NCBI GenBank assembly: GCA_021613375.1
Contig: CM038720.1
Span: forward strand, 12,803,962 to 12,867,961
Source: Megaleporinus macrocephalus
Lineage: Eukaryota; Chordata; Actinopteri; Characiformes; Anostomidae
DNA length: 64,000 nt
Direction of reading: 5' to 3'
Both the position numbers and the translations under genes were made by a program. The notes below the pieces were generated by a model. The model was not told the origin of the DNA. It made no database searches and saw only the letters and a program-made list of their open reading frames with translations. Shown here in pieces: positions 24,932-36,480 of the stretch. The stretch's first letter is position 1. Each line of letters starts with the position of its first letter.

Positions 24932-26532
24932 ATGTAACAATAATCACGACAGGCCGACTGCTTGACACTGTCAACTGTGTTTAAATCACAGTATGAATTA
25001 AGCCAACGGAAACAAGGACACCGGGACAGAATATTGTAGAAATTCCTCAAATTCACAGGACAGTATTGTTAAAAATCAGAATTAGCTATAATAACATCCC
25101 CATTTTTTATGTCTGCTCCCAATGTTTGCAATTGCAAAGCAAAACAATGTAACTACAAAGAGTAATTGACGTTTACTGCTTTACAATAAAAACTGCATTT
25201 ACATTCTCATAGTTACAAGCTGCCATAGAATGCATTCATTCAGTATTTAAAACTGTCCTCTGATGTTGTGTGACCATCAGGTTGAAAAATGTCCAGATGT
25301 GGTGATTGGGTAACATAGTAGGATTTGGGCCCCAACATATTAGCTGGATAAATTATACTATGAAATACAACATGCATTAGATGAATTCAAACCTTTAAAA
25401 AACAATATTGAACTAAATGTAACTCACCTTGTCTGGCTGATATAACAGGGCTGATCAGGGAGTCCAATGAAAAAGTCACAGGTCAACCGGAGAATTTACG
25501 TCTCAGGATTTATCTTAAAAGCTAGTGAGCTCCTACATAGACAGCATTTTACGTCATAGTATGCGCTCGCGACATGTTGGCTGTCCCAGATTTTAGATAC
25601 CTTAAACATGCTGTCTACTGAGAAACCTTATTTTGCCCTGATTTGAAGCATCAAACGCTTCCTCAGCCGCTAAGGCAATCCCATGATGCAACACAGACAA
25701 ATCTATGAGCAGTGAAGTTGTTTTAAAATGTAAGTTATTTTGATTCTCTCTGGTGTTTTTATGTGTTTCTTGTCATATAATCACACAGAACAGCATTTTA
25801 TTAGCAACTTTGTAACGAGTCGTTTACCATTTTGTAGTTTTATACTGGACCCATTAGCATTCATGCTAGCGGATTTTTAAGCCTCGGTCTATTGTTTTGA
25901 ATCCTGGCCGATAGCTTAGCAACCAGCTAAACCACTGGTCGTGTGCTGTAGTGGGCGGGAAGTTGCTCTCTAACTAGAGTGTTTTAATAATCTGTATTAT
26001 GAGGAGAGATGTCAGACAGAGCGCTACTACTTAAACAGCTGCCTACCTAGACAGCTCACTAGGTTTTAAGACACACCCTCAGAGTTCAGCTGTGTGGCAT
26101 GATTCTATCAAAGAGGCACTGAACACCAAACACACTTTAACATTACACAAGAAACTAACTTGCTTCATAACTTCATTTTACAAGAGTTGCTTTTTTTAAT
26201 TCTCCCATTCCACCTTAATTGGTGCCTGAGGGGCTAGACTAGAACTGCCGCGCTATTTAAGGTGGAATTGCAAAATTCAAACAAGAAGTTATTTTTTTAG
26301 CATGTGGTCTGATGTAAAATTTTTGCTGAACATTAAACATGACTCTTGATTTGTTATAGTAATACGTTTATGTTACAAAAAAGACATAGCAGTGAGTTTG
26401 AGAAACAAAACGAGGTGAAGTTATCAGCATTTGTTCGGCTTGGTAGCTAGCTATTGTTTGCTAACTAGCATTGCTAGCTAATCTGACTGACTAAAGAGCT
26501 GATGTAAAGATGTAGAATAATAAAACATGAAT
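24932..26532. other. 1.6-kb segment present only in unit 3
   Basis: Unit 2 jumps from GAGATCAGG to TCGCCAGCACTG at about 19611, whereas unit 3 has 1.6 kb here. Unit 1 lacks a similar but not identical stretch (matching 24808-26197) and resumes at AATTCTCCCATTCCACC. The simplest order is insertion before units 2 and 3 split, then deletion in unit 2. I see no gene or terminal repeats in it. Confidence 0.55.
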
Positions 26533-27640
26533 AAATCGCCAGCACTGTCCAACATAAACAAATCAGACCTGTAGAAAAACACGTTTTAGTTTCTTAACGA
26601 TCACCTACCTTTGCTCTGCTGCGGGTGTCTGTTAGTAAACGTCCTCGTGCTGATTTTGAATAGGGCTGGTCCTGTATTCCTTATTATTCTATAATATTAA
26701 TTAGCTAATACACATACAGACAGCACTACTCTAGAATCTTAACTTTAATAACACACAGACTAACCAACAGCACAGCAGCTACAGCTTCTTTCACTCCTTT
26801 ATAAACAGTAAACAGACCACCTGCAGCATTAGCCTGCTAAAATACAATAAACCGTCACTCCTAGCTAACAATAACAGAATAAAGAGTGTATCAGAAATAT
26901 GGACTGCTGATAATGACTGTAATGTGTTGGTTCTAAGAGATAAAGTAAAAGAATACTCATTTATAAAACTTACTAGACACACGACACCAGTCAGATAAAA
27001 TACTGACACTGAGAGAAAGAGAAGTTGGATCATACCATTTTGCAAGGCAGGGGGAGGTGGGGGCTGCTGTATTTTGAATGTTAAAATAATTGGTTTAAAC
27101 ATATACTCTCTGTGGTTTTAACAGTTCCAGCTTGTTAAATTAACGTTAAAGTCGTTTTTTCTACTATAATCTTTAGGAGTGCTGGGGCTCAATTTAGGGG
27201 TGCTTCAGCTAGCTACGGCCCTGTTGACCGGTAGTGTTCTTAAACCGTAACAGGTAGCTAGGCTGTAGATTTGCTCTTAACATTGGGACACGTCACTTCA
27301 GTCCATGCTAATTCTACGTCCTCGACCGGTAGTGTTCTAAAACAGTTAACCAGTAGAGTTCTAAAACTTTTGACCGCTAGTGTATTCATACACTCTTGTG
27401 AAATGTTTTTATTTAAATATATGAAAGGTCTACAATTAACTATATGCTGAATGATTTAACCTTTTGTCCTCTCAATCTGTACTAAAGCATACTTTGAGAA
27501 ATATACGTTATTTGGCATGTACTAATTTGGTACTGGTTATATTCTTCCAACAAATACATACTTAGTAAATGTGTTTTATGCTGATATTTCAGCAAGAAGT
27601 AAAATGTGCTTGCAAAACATAATGCAAAACAAAATGCTGA
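26533..27640. other. unit-3 intergenic segment
   Basis: Near-identical to 19610-20700. No coding signal is recognised. Confidence 0.5.
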
Positions 27641-28169
27641 CTTCTTTAAATCTTTGTGTTCCACCTTAAATGGTGCGCCAGTTATGCTGTAACTGATTGG
27701 TTTTGGAGAGAAGTAAAGACTAAATCAACCTTATTCTCTAGCCTTTAGAGTCATAGCCTGCTAGACTAAGCTAACACGAGCATACATCACTGAAGTACAG
27801 GGTCAGTTCCAGCGAATCGACACTTATTTAGAGGACAAACACTCAAATCTGACATCACAAATTCAAATAGCTGATGTTAAAGTGACAAAAAAGATAAAAC
27901 AGAACTGTTCTGCAGTTCTAATGTTCTGCTAATGCTAATGTAGCTAGCCAACTACAGGTTAAACCTGCTGCCATGGGCTTTAAAAAGTAATGGAGATGTA
28001 AAGTAATGAGAATTGTGATATTTTTCTAAAGTAAACTGATCCCAGTACAGTTTGAGAGAAGTAGTTATTTACAGGGGGTGGGGTTTGAGAGATTGAGAGT
28101 CATGCACTGAGCACAGTGCCCCCCTCACTTGAAAAATGGCTGTTACACCCAAATATCTCTATACAGTTT

Positions 28170-29892
28170 TCACCACATTAGTTTTAATTTAGTTGACAAA
28201 CTATTTTTGTCGTAGTTTTTGTCAACGAATCCTTTTTTTATGATGAAAACGAGACAATAACTAAATAAAATCTTGAAAAGGATAAAAACTATGATGAAAT
28301 TGATTGACACATTAGTCAACAAATAAAAATGAGATGAAAATGTTTGGCAGGGACGACATCCAATCAGAGCTGATTTAGTTTTGTGAAAGGCGGGGACAAG
28401 TTAGGAAAACATCCAATCATAACGGCTTCGGCGTACATAGAGAGACGGGACAAGCCAAGTAGCCATCAATCAAACGCACACTTGCACAAATTTGGTCTAA
28501 ACCCGGGAAGACCATATGAGCCTGTGACCTGTCGTTACTCATGTTAGAACTAAGTTATCTAGACAGTGTCAGCAGAGAGAAAGAGAGTTTAGAGTTTGTG
28601 TTTAGAGTAAATCACCACACCGCGCTGGACATCAGCCCCCCAGTACCACCGATAGCTAGTCTTACCGCTGCTAATGCTAGTTTAGCCTTTCTTAATCCTA
28701 GTCCTGAAAGCACACTGTCCTGTACAGTTTAGAGCCTGTCCTGATATAAACGCTGTATTAACTCAGTAAGATGGTGTTAATGGTCAAATTAGTTGGATCA
28801 GGTATGTGGGAAGCAGGTGAAGCGCTGTATTAACTCAGTAAGGTGGTGTAATGATCAGATTAGTTGGATCAGGTATGTGGGAAGCAGGTGAAGCGCTGTA
28901 TTAACTCAGTAAGATGGTGTTAATGGTCAGATTAGTGGATCAGGTATGTGGGAAGCAGGTGAAGCACTGTATTAACTCAGTAAAGTGGTGTTAATGGTCA
29001 GATTAGTTGATCAGGTATGTGGGAAGCAGGTGAAACTTTGTATTAACTCAGTAAGGTGGTGTTAATGGTCAGATTAGTTGGATCAGGTATGTGGGAAGCA
29101 GGTGAAGCGCTGTATGTGCAGGGCAGTGTGTCCGGACCAGAGTCGGGAAACTAGCTAACTCCGGCCATCTGTGTTTGATGATCATGTCCCAAATCTCTCC
29201 GTACACACTAGAAAGTACATGAAACAGATTAGCTAGTTTTATTTACAATGAATTAGTGTACATAGTGTGCAGTGTGTGTCTCTAGTGAACACTGTGATAT
29301 AGAAATGTAGCAGTTTTTCATTTATTGATTTACTGCTATGCTAATATTTATTTGAATTACACAAATTAAAAATACTTTCATAGCAAAAAGTGATAAATTC
29401 AATTAATGTAGATTAGTTAATCACATAGCATGTAATTTAATTAGATTGACAGCACTAGTAACTATTATTAAATTAATGAGAGATAAATAAATAAAAATGT
29501 GATACAAGGATAAATTAACAGTTTTCATTTCTTCACTTTCCAGTTATGGAAGAGCTTAGAAGTTTGTTAAATCTGTTGATGCGTGTATCGGTATTTAAAA
29601 CATGAAAAATATTCCATAACTTGTTAATAAATATTTAATTTCGTGTAAGTATATATAAAGACTTAAATAATTAAAGGGAACTGAAGAAAAAACATTTACA
29701 TTTTACACCCTTTATATTTTAGTCGACTGAATTGAGTGTAGATTTAGTCTAGACTATATTCTTATGATAATTAGTCGACTAAAATTAGACTAAAACTAAA
29801 AACAATGAAGATGACTAAATTATGACTAAATGATATTTTAGTCTAAAGACTACGACTAAAACTAAATCAAAATGTGCTTTTAAAATTAACAC
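28170..29892. mobile_element. transposon E, unit-4 copy
   Basis: It has the same ends as the unit-3 copy (TTTTAATTTAGTTGAC at the left, AAAATTAACACTGC at the right), carries five VNTR units, keeps the middle segment lost in unit 3, and has an open 63-codon frame at 28541-28732. Confidence 0.75.
28742..29117. repeat. 71-bp VNTR, five units
   Basis: The same unit as at 15735-16232, present five times with small indels. Confidence 0.9.
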
Positions 29893-30012
29893 TGCACCGC
29901 ATTCATATATGTGTTACTAAACTGATTGTGTTTGACTGGTTTCATGTTTATCGTTATCACTGCTAATCAATAAACAAATCACACATTAAAACCCAGCATT
30001 CATGCAAAGACA

Positions 30013-30018
30013 TTTATT
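30013..30018 (-). terminator. poly(A) signal, HSF copy 4
   Basis: AATAAA on the minus strand, at the same distance after the stop as in copy 1. Confidence 0.7.
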
Positions 30019-30053
30019 TATGAACTGTCTTTACGACACTGTCTTTGATGGAG

Positions 30054-31105
30054 CTAGACATGACCAGATTCCTCGTCCTCGGAGCACAGAGGGTTGTGTC
30101 CACATATAGGGCAAGGTTGGGCCAGAGCTCTGAACACCAGGCTGCTTAAGTCGGCCTGCACTGCTGGAGATATTGCAGGGACGTAGCACGCGATCCACTC
30201 AGCTAGAGTGGTCTGCAGCTGGGCAGCCGTCAGGCGGAGCTCATTGGGGCTGGTCTGGGCCATGTTTGGAGAATCCGGGCTGGATTCAGCAGCGGAAGAT
30301 GGTTCAGCTGATTGTGATGGAGCTTCATTCACCGTGTCCTGGCTGGAGTCACAACCTTCCATCGTTGGCTCCTCACTTAGGCCTGGCTGAGGGGTCTGGT
30401 TAAGCCTAGTAAAGACCGTAGTCCTGGGCTGTGAACCAGAGCCTCGTTTTGCCTTCACCTGCAAGCGTCGCTTCACGTTGATGAGGAGCTCAGGGTGGCC
30501 TTGGCGGAAGTAGCTGTTCCGATATACTTCTTTCTGTGGAAAAAATGGAAAAGGTTACAGCCTATTTGCATGCTTGACAGCTGTTCAGCTGCAGATGTTC
30601 TAAGCTCATCAATTCTGATCCTGGAGAACCAAAGTCCAGCACAGTTTGGTGATTTCTGCCAAAAAACTGGGAAATTAACAAACTGAACATGACTCTGCTC
30701 TCCAGGACAGGAATTGTTGGTCTCTATTCTAAGCCATCTTACCTTGGAGCCAGATTCCACATCATTCAAAGTGGTCTCCAGGCGTCGGATCTTCTTGAAG
30801 CCGTACAGGTTGAGCTGCCTCAAGAAGCTCTTCTTAGCTGAAGTCTCGAAGATCTTCAGCTCTCCCTGTCGGCTCAAAATCTCAGCCAGGAACAGCTCTA
30901 CATCGATGACGATGCAGGTTCCCCACGGGTGCCATCCAATAGACCTGTAGGTCTTGTTCTCCACAATGTGCCATAGCTTCTGTGGGAACGTGAGCGTGGA
31001 AAAGTTCACCTGCTCGTCATCAGCACGGAACCTCTTGGCCGTAGGTGTCCGGTCGAGGTCCCGCTCATCAGATCCTTCATCCGCTTTCCTTTTGGCTTTC
31101 TCCAT
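30054..31105 (-). CDS. HSF-like DNA-binding protein, copy 4
   Basis: Exon 1 is 31105-30743 and exon 2 is 30533-30054, with a 209-bp intron; the product is 280 aa. Exon 1 matches copies 2 and 3 in protein. Exon 2 is the most divergent: it keeps a four-residue CDSSQ-type insertion in the linker after the EEP motif, and has Ser to Asn, Ser to Pro, His to Arg, Arg to Cys and Met to Ile changes. The exon-1 frame happens to stay open through the whole intron, giving a 210-codon frame, but GT and AG sites and the exon-2 frame match the other copies, so splicing is the better reading. The Arg to Cys change lies in the otherwise constant C-terminal helix. Confidence 0.87.
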
Positions 31106-31147
31106 CGTTTGACAATCAAGAATGACCTGCTGCAGTGAAGCGCCGAG

Positions 31148-31187
31148 TTTATATAACCTGCCGCGTATGTTGTCACTGATGATGTCA
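31148..31187 (-). promoter_or_regulatory. TATA box and CRE-like motif, HSF copy 4
   Basis: TATATAAA (31155-31148) and TGACATCA (31187-31180) are kept, although the bases between them have changed (CTGCCGCGTATGT here against CTTCTGCTTGCGA in copies 1-3, plus strand). This suggests the motifs rather than the whole segment are held. Confidence 0.65.
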
Positions 31188-31479
31188 TAATGGTCTCTGT
31201 GGTGATGTAGCTACAACATTCTACTTTGACATTCTAAACCTCTCTACTGGTCGTCTCCCCACAAATAACTTTTATGTACACTTAGAAAAAGTCACGCCTC
31301 CCTCAGTTACTGTCCACATGCCTGTCAAGCTCTCAGCACACCACCTGCTAGCATTTGTAGCACTTGTGCTAATAGACCAACAGAGTCAGTAGCACTAAAA
31401 AAACCTTAGAATCACACAAAGCACAACGTTTAATTAGTGATTATTAGTGATTACTATGCCGTGCTCAACAGTATAGACT

Positions 31480-32060
31480 ACAGATGATATGGTATACAAA
31501 TTTAATCAATTTATGCACTTTATAGTTAGTGTGGAGGTAATTTACTGAGTTCATATAGAAAAAGAATATTATTAAGCCCATATAATGAATTCCGGGTCTA
31601 AGAGCAATTGCTTCATGAGACAAAGGAATGGAGTTTTCGAGAAAAGCCCGATACATTTAGTCTTTATTTCACTCGATTATCATTGAATCTTTTGAATTAC
31701 AAGGTTGTTAAAAAGTCGAAATTGATTGAATATTGAATATTGTTTCTTATAAGCTGATGCGACAGCGCACGGAACTGATGTCATTGGACTGGCAGCCTTA
31801 ACATAACTAGATTAAAAGTGGTTTTCACCTTGTTTAATACTCCTCTGCTCTGCTTTTGACAAACCAAAAAGTGATACGACCCCCATAGTCATTTATTCTA
31901 CCCATCAAACAGCCCTCATCCCAGGGCTGCCAATCCTCCCGCACTGGACGGGAAACAGTTCAGTTCTAATATCCCACCAAATTTGTATTTCATTCTATCC
32001 AAGTACATGAAGCATTGCTTGATCCAAGTATCTGAACATACAGTGATCAAGTTGCTGATT
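31480..32060. other. junction beyond the array, no gene
   Basis: Similarity to the other units ends near 31480. A fragment CAGGGCTGCCAATCCTCCCG at about 31924 matches the terminal inverted repeat of the element at 57877-58537, so a decayed relative lies here. Confidence 0.45.
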
Positions 32061-32475
32061 GGATGAATGACAGCAACTCATTCACAAAGTGGTAGGCCAT
32101 GTATAATGACCGAGCAGGGTCAGTGGATGCTGAGGATGCTGAGTCAAACGCTACAGACCTCAAAACTTCATGTGACCTTCAGATCAGCTCAAGAACAGAG
32201 CGTAGAGAGTTTCATGGAATGGGTTTCTATGGCCGAGCAGCTGCATTCAAACCTTCCATCTCCAAGCACAATGCAAAGCGTTAGATGCAGTGGTGTAAAG
32301 CACACTGCCACTGGACTCTAGAGCAGTGAAGACGTGTTCTCTGGAGTGACGAATCATGCTTCTTCATCTGGGAATCTGACAGACGAGTGTGGGTTTGGCG
32401 GTTGCCAGCAGAACGGTACTTGTCTGACTGCAATGTGACAAGTGTAAAGTTTTGGCAGTGGGGGAATTATGGCAC
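32060..32475 (+). pseudogene. Tc1-like transposase remnant
   Basis: Plus-strand translation in shifting frames gives pieces typical of fish Tc1 transposases: a GMGFYGRAAA segment, then SDESCFF and VWVWRLPAERYLSDC. These correspond to the N-terminal half and the DDE-domain start. Stop codons and frameshifts break it, and it is cut off near 32475 by an unrelated repeat. Confidence 0.75.
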
Positions 32476-32484
32476 AGAGGGCAG

Positions 32485-32610
32485 AAACCAAATCAAAATC
32501 AGATCAAATAAAATTGAAGTTTATTTGTTACATGCAAAGTCATACACAGTACAAACAGCTGTGAAATGCTTTGATGACTGCCCACTCACATGAAACAATA
32601 AGATAATATA
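32485..32610. repeat. dispersed repeat abutting the Tc1 remnant
   Basis: AAATCAAAATCAGATCAAAT, TTTATTTGTTACATGCA and GCCCACTCACATGAAACA also occur at 56644-56735, with most bases shared. Possibly a SINE or LINE tail. Confidence 0.6.
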
Positions 32611-32931
32611 GAGTAACGAAAATATTAATATCACAACTATTAAATAATAACTATAAAAAATACATAAAATAAATAAAGATAGACTTTGCATCACACAGTT
32701 GCTACCAGTTCACTGCCTTTCCCCCCCACATTTGCTTGTCCTGTGTTTTTCTACTTTCCTATTTCTGTCCTGTAGGGTCCACATCTGTCACTGTTACTAT
32801 AGTCTGTGGAAGCTGTTCCAAGACGACAAAATGCTGTGTGCAGCTGTTTCCACTGAAGTGTTACCACCTGTACTCTTATATTGAGGCCTTAGGACCAACA
32901 TCTTGACCTTCATCATCTTCTCTCACATTGT
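32611..32931. other. no recognisable feature
   Basis: AT-rich then C-rich sequence with short open frames and no known domain. Confidence 0.4.
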
Positions 32932-33179
32932 TACAACCCCAAACCAGAAAGAACTGGAACAGTTTGGACAATGCAAACAAAAAATGCACTGTTTCTTTGA
33001 CCTACACCTCGACTTCATTGCAGACAACCTGAACCCACGATATTTCATATATTGTCTAGTCAGCGTCATTTCATCTGTAAAGGACACTTTGGGCAAAGCT
33101 TTCCACAAAGCACTGGACAGCAGGAGCTCCATGGTGGGCAAACTGGTCTGGAATGCAGGCAAACATGGTCAAGGCAGAT

Positions 33180-33405
33180 CAAGCACCAGCATCAGACCGC
33201 ATAGGATGGGCAGTTGTTCTGCATCAGACCACACGGGATGGCAGTTGCTCCGCATCAGACTGCACGGGATGGCCAGTTGTTCTGCATCAGACCACAAAGG
33301 ATGAGCAGTTGTGACACATCAGACTGCACAGGATGAGCAGTTGTTCCACATCAGACTGCATAGGATGAGCAGTTGTTCTGCATCAGACCACACAGGATGA
33401 AATAT
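33180..33405. repeat. about 32-bp minisatellite, seven units
   Basis: The words AGCAGTTGTTCTGCATCAGA and CACAGGATG recur with changes. Confidence 0.85.
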
Positions 33406-33989
33406 CAGAGCCCCTCTGCTCCACCGTCAACAAACTTAAGTGAGTACATGAGAGCGGTGGGGCGACAGCACCAACATTTTCAGCTTATCATAATACTTTA
33501 TTTCAATGAACCTTCAGATCTTCACCTTCTATCTAACAGAGAAACCAATTTCTAAATGCTCGACTAGTATGCTTTTAGGTTTTTAGCCTAGACTTAATAA
33601 ATAAACATTCAAAAACAATGTCCCTCAAATAATAGACTAGAAGGGATTTTCATATTTCTTCCTCTACAGTGCATAATGTCATTAAACGATTCAAGGAACT
33701 GGGAAGAATTTAAGTGTGCAAACATAAGCTGAACACCCCTGATCTCTAATCCCCAGATGGCACTGCACCAAGAACTGTAATTCAACAATAGCTGATATAA
33801 CCACACAGGCGAGGTGATTAGTTTGGCAAACCTTTGTCAAGCATTACAATATGGAGTAACATTCACAAACGATACTTAAAACTTTATCTTACAAAACAGA
33901 ACAAAACATGTTAACCTTGTCCAGGAGCGCCGTCAACTTCTCTGGGTTCAGAGGCATCTGGGATGGACCAGCACACGGTGGTAATTATT

Positions 33990-34495
33990 TTTCAGCTGAC
34001 TTTTTACTTCTACTTCTTACATTTTCACTCCCAAATCTGTACTTTCTACTCCTTATATTTACACTCCATTACCTGTACTTTCTACTCCTTACATTTACAC
34101 TCCATTATCTGAACTTTCTACTCCTTACATTTACACTCCATTATCTGTACTTTCTACTCCTTACATTTACACTCCATTATCAGTACTTTCTACTTCTTAC
34201 ATTTAAACTCCATTATCTGTACTTTCTACTCCTTACATTTACACTCTGTTATCTGTACTTTCTACTCCTTACATTTACACTTCATTATCTGTAGTTTCTA
34301 CTTCTTACATTTACACTCCATTATCAGTACTTTCTACTTCTTACATTTAAACTCCATTATCTGTACTTTCTACTCCTTACATTTACACTCCATTATCAGT
34401 ACTTTCTACTTCTTACATTTACACTCCATTATCAGTACTTTCTACTCCTTACATTTACACTTCATTATCTGTAGTTTCTACTTCTTACATTTTAA
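33990..34495. repeat. about 36-bp minisatellite, about 14 units
   Basis: The unit is built from TACTTTCTACTCCTTACATT and TACACTCCATTATCTG. The 128-aa Leu/Tyr-rich frame over it is an artefact. Confidence 0.92.
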
Positions 34496-34894
34496 ACATA
34501 GTCTCGTTACTCCTATTTCATTTCAGCTTGTTTTCATTCATGTACATTTACATTCCAGTAAAGATTATTGATAACATGCCTTTGAAGTTTGACTTTTTGC
34601 ACCATTACAATACTTCTAGACAACTAGTCATCATATCTTCTGCTACATGAAACACATGTTAATGCTCAGTAGTACACAGATATGCTTCTTTAATATGTTT
34701 ACATTGTACTAAACTACATTCATTTTTAATGGGTGTATATGCGGCTGAAATAGGAAGCCTAGCGCATCCCAAATTGATCAACATTAACATTTTAATATAA
34801 CATTATAGTCATTAAGGCTTTTAGAAGAATGGGGTTTTTGGGGAGGTGGGCTAGTGCACTATAGACCCCTGTGGTGCGACCTAAGCTTTTGTCC

Positions 34895-35065
34895 TTAATG
34901 TAATTTTTCCTCTTACTTTTACTTTTATACTTTAAGTAGTTTTGAAAGCAGTACCTTTACACTTTTACTGGAGAAAAAAGCTTCAGTTGATACTTCAGCT
35001 TCTACAGAAGTATTTTAAACCCTAGTATTTATACTTCTACCTGAGTAATGAAGGTGAATACTTTT
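34895..35065. repeat. dispersed TACTTTTAC-rich repeat
   Basis: ACTTTAAGTAGTTTTGAAAG, ACACTTTTACTGGAG and ACTTCTACCTGAGTAATGA match the pattern of a repeat widespread in fish genomes. The minisatellite at 33990 may have grown from a similar sequence. Confidence 0.6.
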
Positions 35066-35555
35066 GACACCTTTGACTGTGGTCAGGTAAATCGGAAACG
35101 CTGTGTCCTCCTGACCAAAGACGAAAGGGACCATCCAGATTCTTATCAGCAACAAATCCAAACACGGGGTCAGTGTGTCAGTGCCATTGGCAAAGGTAAA
35201 AGCAGAAAAGTGCTCTGAGCTCCTACAGCAACATATGCTGCCTTCAAGAAATCATCCTGTGATTTTCCTGTGACCAGTAGAGATATGTAGAGAATTTTAA
35301 ATACATGACGATGACAACCCTGTATAGTTGTGAGAATGAATGGCAACATTACAAAGTGGTAAATGTTACACTGTCCCAACTTTTTTGGAATGTGTTGCAG
35401 GCCTGAAATGCAGGGATAAATGTATATTAACAAATGAAATGAAGATGACTGGACAAAACATGATATATCTTGGGTTTATACTGTCTGCATTAAATGAATG
35501 TTAACGTATTACTTGTATTTTCTATACTGTCCCAACCAATTCTGATTTGGGGTGC

Positions 35556-36480
35556 ACAGTCTAGTGCAATCTAAACGCCTACAACAAGCCATACATATGC
35601 ACGACCAAGGACACAGGATATTGCTGTCAGACAACAAATGCAGTGCCAATGTCTCAATGTCCACTTATGACCAGATCACTAAAGACAGCTGATAATAACA
35701 AGTGTGATTAGAGCCCAAGAGAACTCTTCCATGTTCCAACTAGGCCACCCGTTCTGACTCCTAGCGGCCTCCCACTTGGTATTCTGGAAAGTAAGACACT
35801 GCTCTCCAAGTCTAGAGGGCGCCACCATGGTTTGACCTGTTTGGTCAGCACCCCCCAGTGGTCCAGAGGACTGAGGACAGAGCCTCAGTATTCTGGCTAA
35901 TGTGAGCATGCTTTTGCCTCCTTTCCCCAGAGAGAGCCCACCACAACACAGAAGGAGACAAACTCAAGAGTAAGCACTGTGATCTTGTGTAATTGTCTCT
36001 AGCTGCGTATTCCGAAAGCCCTGCTTCATTTGCTTGGCCAGACAGGCACATCCCAGCCTCAGGCCATCGCGACAAGGTAGATAATGAAAGCGAGGGTAAT
36101 AAAAGTGTTGTTGACACTCATAACTGTTTCAGAGTTTGTTCATAACTACCTATTTCATCTAAATGAGTGATCATTGGGAGCGATTGTTGTCTCTTCTAAT
36201 ATTGTGGGATTCTGCTTGAGGGCTTGATCTAATCTCCGAGCGCAGATGTCTGAGAATAAATCCTCGAAGAAGAATGATATTTAGAGCCCCGTAGTGCTGA
36301 TTTTGTTGCCCAATATATATTTGTTAACCTACCATTTAATTATCTCAATTTCTGCCAAGTCGAATGACAGTTTTTAAATATAAGGGCTACGAATATGCTG
36401 CGTGAGGCCTGAGACATCTGTAGACCATAGATTTAAACACAATTTTTATCATCTTTTTTTGGCAGACAGGGCAGTGTAAC
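35556..36480. other. repeat-free stretch, possible conserved non-coding element
   Basis: From about 35940 to 36480 the sequence is balanced in composition, free of repeats and rich in homeobox- and TALE-like words (TGATCATTGG, CATTTAATTATCTC). It has no coding frame. Regulatory function is inferred only from this look and its place 4 kb upstream of the exon at 40596. Confidence 0.35.

Larger units (their letters stand above)
8780..31480. repeat. tandem segmental duplication, four HSF units
   Basis: Four long direct repeats, each carrying one HSF-like gene. Approximate unit borders are 8780-14690, 14690-20700, 20700-27640 and 27640-31480. Each begins with a segment containing TCTTTAAATCTTTGTGTTCC or a close variant, then a GCCATAGCCTGCTA segment, then the gene. 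Stop-to-stop spacing is 7830, 5333 and 7573 bp. Units 2 and 3 are the most alike. Unit 4 loses similarity upstream of its gene near 31480. Unit 1 lacks the transposon present in units 2-4 and carries its own minisatellite and foldback element. Confidence 0.9.
32932..35555. mobile_element. fossil mariner-like element with long inverted ends
   Basis: About 150 bp at the left (starting TACAACCCCAAACCAGAAAG) matches in inverse the 150 bp ending at 35555 (AATTCTGATTTGGGG), at roughly 65% identity. The interior near 35090-35360 resembles the 3' half of a known fish Tc1/mariner element (GACCAAAGACGAAAGGGACC and TTTTTTGGAATGTGTTGCAG). Two minisatellites and another repeat fill the middle. It could also be two separate copies in opposite orientation. 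Confidence 0.55.

Noticed and set aside
30473..31105. A 210-codon continuous frame in HSF copy 4
   Set aside because: It is exon 1 reading through the intron. The GT and AG sites and the continuation of the DNA-binding domain in exon 2 match the other three copies.
33908..34294. A 128-aa Leu/Tyr-rich frame resembling membrane segments
   Set aside because: It is the translation of a 36-bp minisatellite whose length is a multiple of three.
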